Shown here piece by piece: positions 63,389-64,000 of a stretch of DNA of 64,000 bases; within the stretch, counting starts at the first letter, position 1, and every line of letters begins with the position of its first letter. The notes under the pieces were generated by a model that was not told the origin of the DNA, ran no database searches, and saw only the letters and a program-made list of their open reading frames with translations. Both the position numbers and the translations under genes were made by a program. Source of the stretch: Sphingosinicella sp942492965 (lineage in GTDB: Bacteria > Pseudomonadota > Alphaproteobacteria > Sphingomonadales > Sphingomonadaceae); the NCBI GenBank assembly GCA_942492965.1, contig OW818656.1:4092001-4156000 (forward strand), read 5' to 3'.

Positions 63389-64000
63389 ATGTCGAGACGC
63401 GTCAACGCCGCGCGCGGCGCAACCCTGAACACAACCAGCACCCGCTTCGACGATCTGGCGCGCGAGGCGGACGGCGACTGGCTGGACTCCGTGGCCGAGG
63501 ACGACCTGCCGCCGTTCCGCACCGAGATCAGCTACGAAACGCCGCGCACAGCGATCACGCGCAACACCTCGCCCGACCTCCCTTTCGACCGGTCGATCAA
63601 CGCCTATCGCGGCTGCGAGCACGGCTGCGTCTATTGCTTCGCGCGGCCGACCCACGCCTACCTCGGCTTGTCGCCGGGCCTTGACTTCGAGCGCAGGCTG
63701 ACGGTGAAGAAGAGCATTCCCGAACTGCTCAGGAAGGAGCTGGAGAATCCGCGTTATGAGTGCCGCCCGATGGCACTCGGCACCAACACCGATCCTTACC
63801 AGCCTGTGGAAGGCAAGTACGGCACCACACGGAAAATCCTCGAAATCCTGTCTGAGACCAATCATCCGGTGATGATCACCACCAAGTCCGCACGCGTGAT
63901 GCGCGACATCGATATCCTCGCCCCGATGGCGGAGCGCGGCCTTGCCGCCGTGATGGTGTCCGTCACCACGCTCGATCCCGAGACCGCGAAGACGCTGGAG
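63389..64000 (+). CDS. PA0069-type radical SAM protein (5' part, cut by the window)
   Basis: Begins ATG 63389 (MSRRVNAARGATLN) and stays open to the last base (204 codons). The radical SAM motif is C-x3-C-x2-C: CEHGCVYC at the codons around 63618-63641, followed by ARPTHAYLGLSPGLDFE. This pattern marks the spore photoproduct lyase-related family of unknown function. A 55-base gap separates it from the VOC gene. Confidence 0.88.
   Translation, partial: MSRRVNAARGATLNTTSTRFDDLAREADGDWLDSVAEDDLPPFRTEISYETPRTAITRNTSPDLPFDRSINAYRGCEHGCVYCFARPTHAYLGLSPGLDFERRLTVKKSIPELLRKELENPRYECRPMALGTNTDPYQPVEGKYGTTRKILEILSETNHPVMITTKSARVMRDIDILAPMAERGLAAVMVSVTTLDPETAKTLE

Overview
This window is one continuous stretch of GC-rich, gene-dense chromosome from an alphaproteobacterium, most likely order Sphingomonadales; the genus cannot be set from the sequence. 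Supporting signs are the ntrY-ntrX-hfq-hflX order, an alphaproteobacterial-type L31 protein, and a rpsB-tsf-pyrH-frr-uppS-cdsA-dxr-rseP-bamA-skp-fabZ string in which lpxD, lpxA and lpxB are missing, as expected of bacteria that carry glycosphingolipids in place of LPS. No insertion sequence, prophage, CRISPR array or rRNA was seen. One tRNA, tRNA-Ser(UGA), is present.

Layout. 1-5.3 kb: the end of ntrY, then ntrX, hfq, hflX and mazG. 5.4-7.5 kb: a truncated hemoglobin behind a perfect FNR-type box, and a phospholipase D. 7.5-16.8 kb: a long leftward run for cell wall and core functions (MltB-like transglycosylase, rlpA, M55 peptidase, D-Ala-D-Ala carboxypeptidase, tmk, holB, metG, tatD, an MBL-fold hydrolase and a retropepsin-like membrane protein). 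16.8 kb: tRNA-Ser. 16.9-28.7 kb: an accessory catabolic island with a TonB-dependent receptor, an exported amidohydrolase, a thioredoxin-fused protein paired with a UGSC-family protein, an M20 amidohydrolase, an MHS-type transporter, an exported S9 peptidase and a GntR regulator. 28.8-32.5 kb: YqhA-like membrane protein, pirin, OsmC, a quinone oxidoreductase-like protein, a VOC protein and rpmE. 32.6-37.2 kb: a cobalamin riboswitch and btuBFCD. 37.2-43.7 kb: a LysR regulator divergent from a leucine/isovalerate catabolic operon. 43.7-44.7 kb: an exported RidA-like protein and mobA. 44.7-55.4 kb: the envelope and translation operons. 55.6-64 kb: CYTH and CHAD genes, ispE, a TPR protein, ETF-ubiquinone oxidoreductase, a uracil-DNA glycosylase, moaB, a VOC protein and the start of a radical SAM gene cut by the window edge.

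How the parts work together. Isovaleryl-CoA dehydrogenase (42.5 kb) passes electrons through ETF to the ETF-ubiquinone oxidoreductase at 60 kb. The envelope genes together build peptidoglycan carrier lipid, phospholipid precursor and the outer-membrane protein assembly machine. The 16.9-28.7 kb island is the best candidate for an undescribed system. Its gene content suggests that a peptide-like or N-acylated compound is imported by the TonB receptor, cut by exported and cytosolic amidohydrolases and peptidases, and handled by a redox pair with several CxxC motifs. The motif TGATATAT recurs at the two divergent promoter regions of the island and may be the GntR operator.
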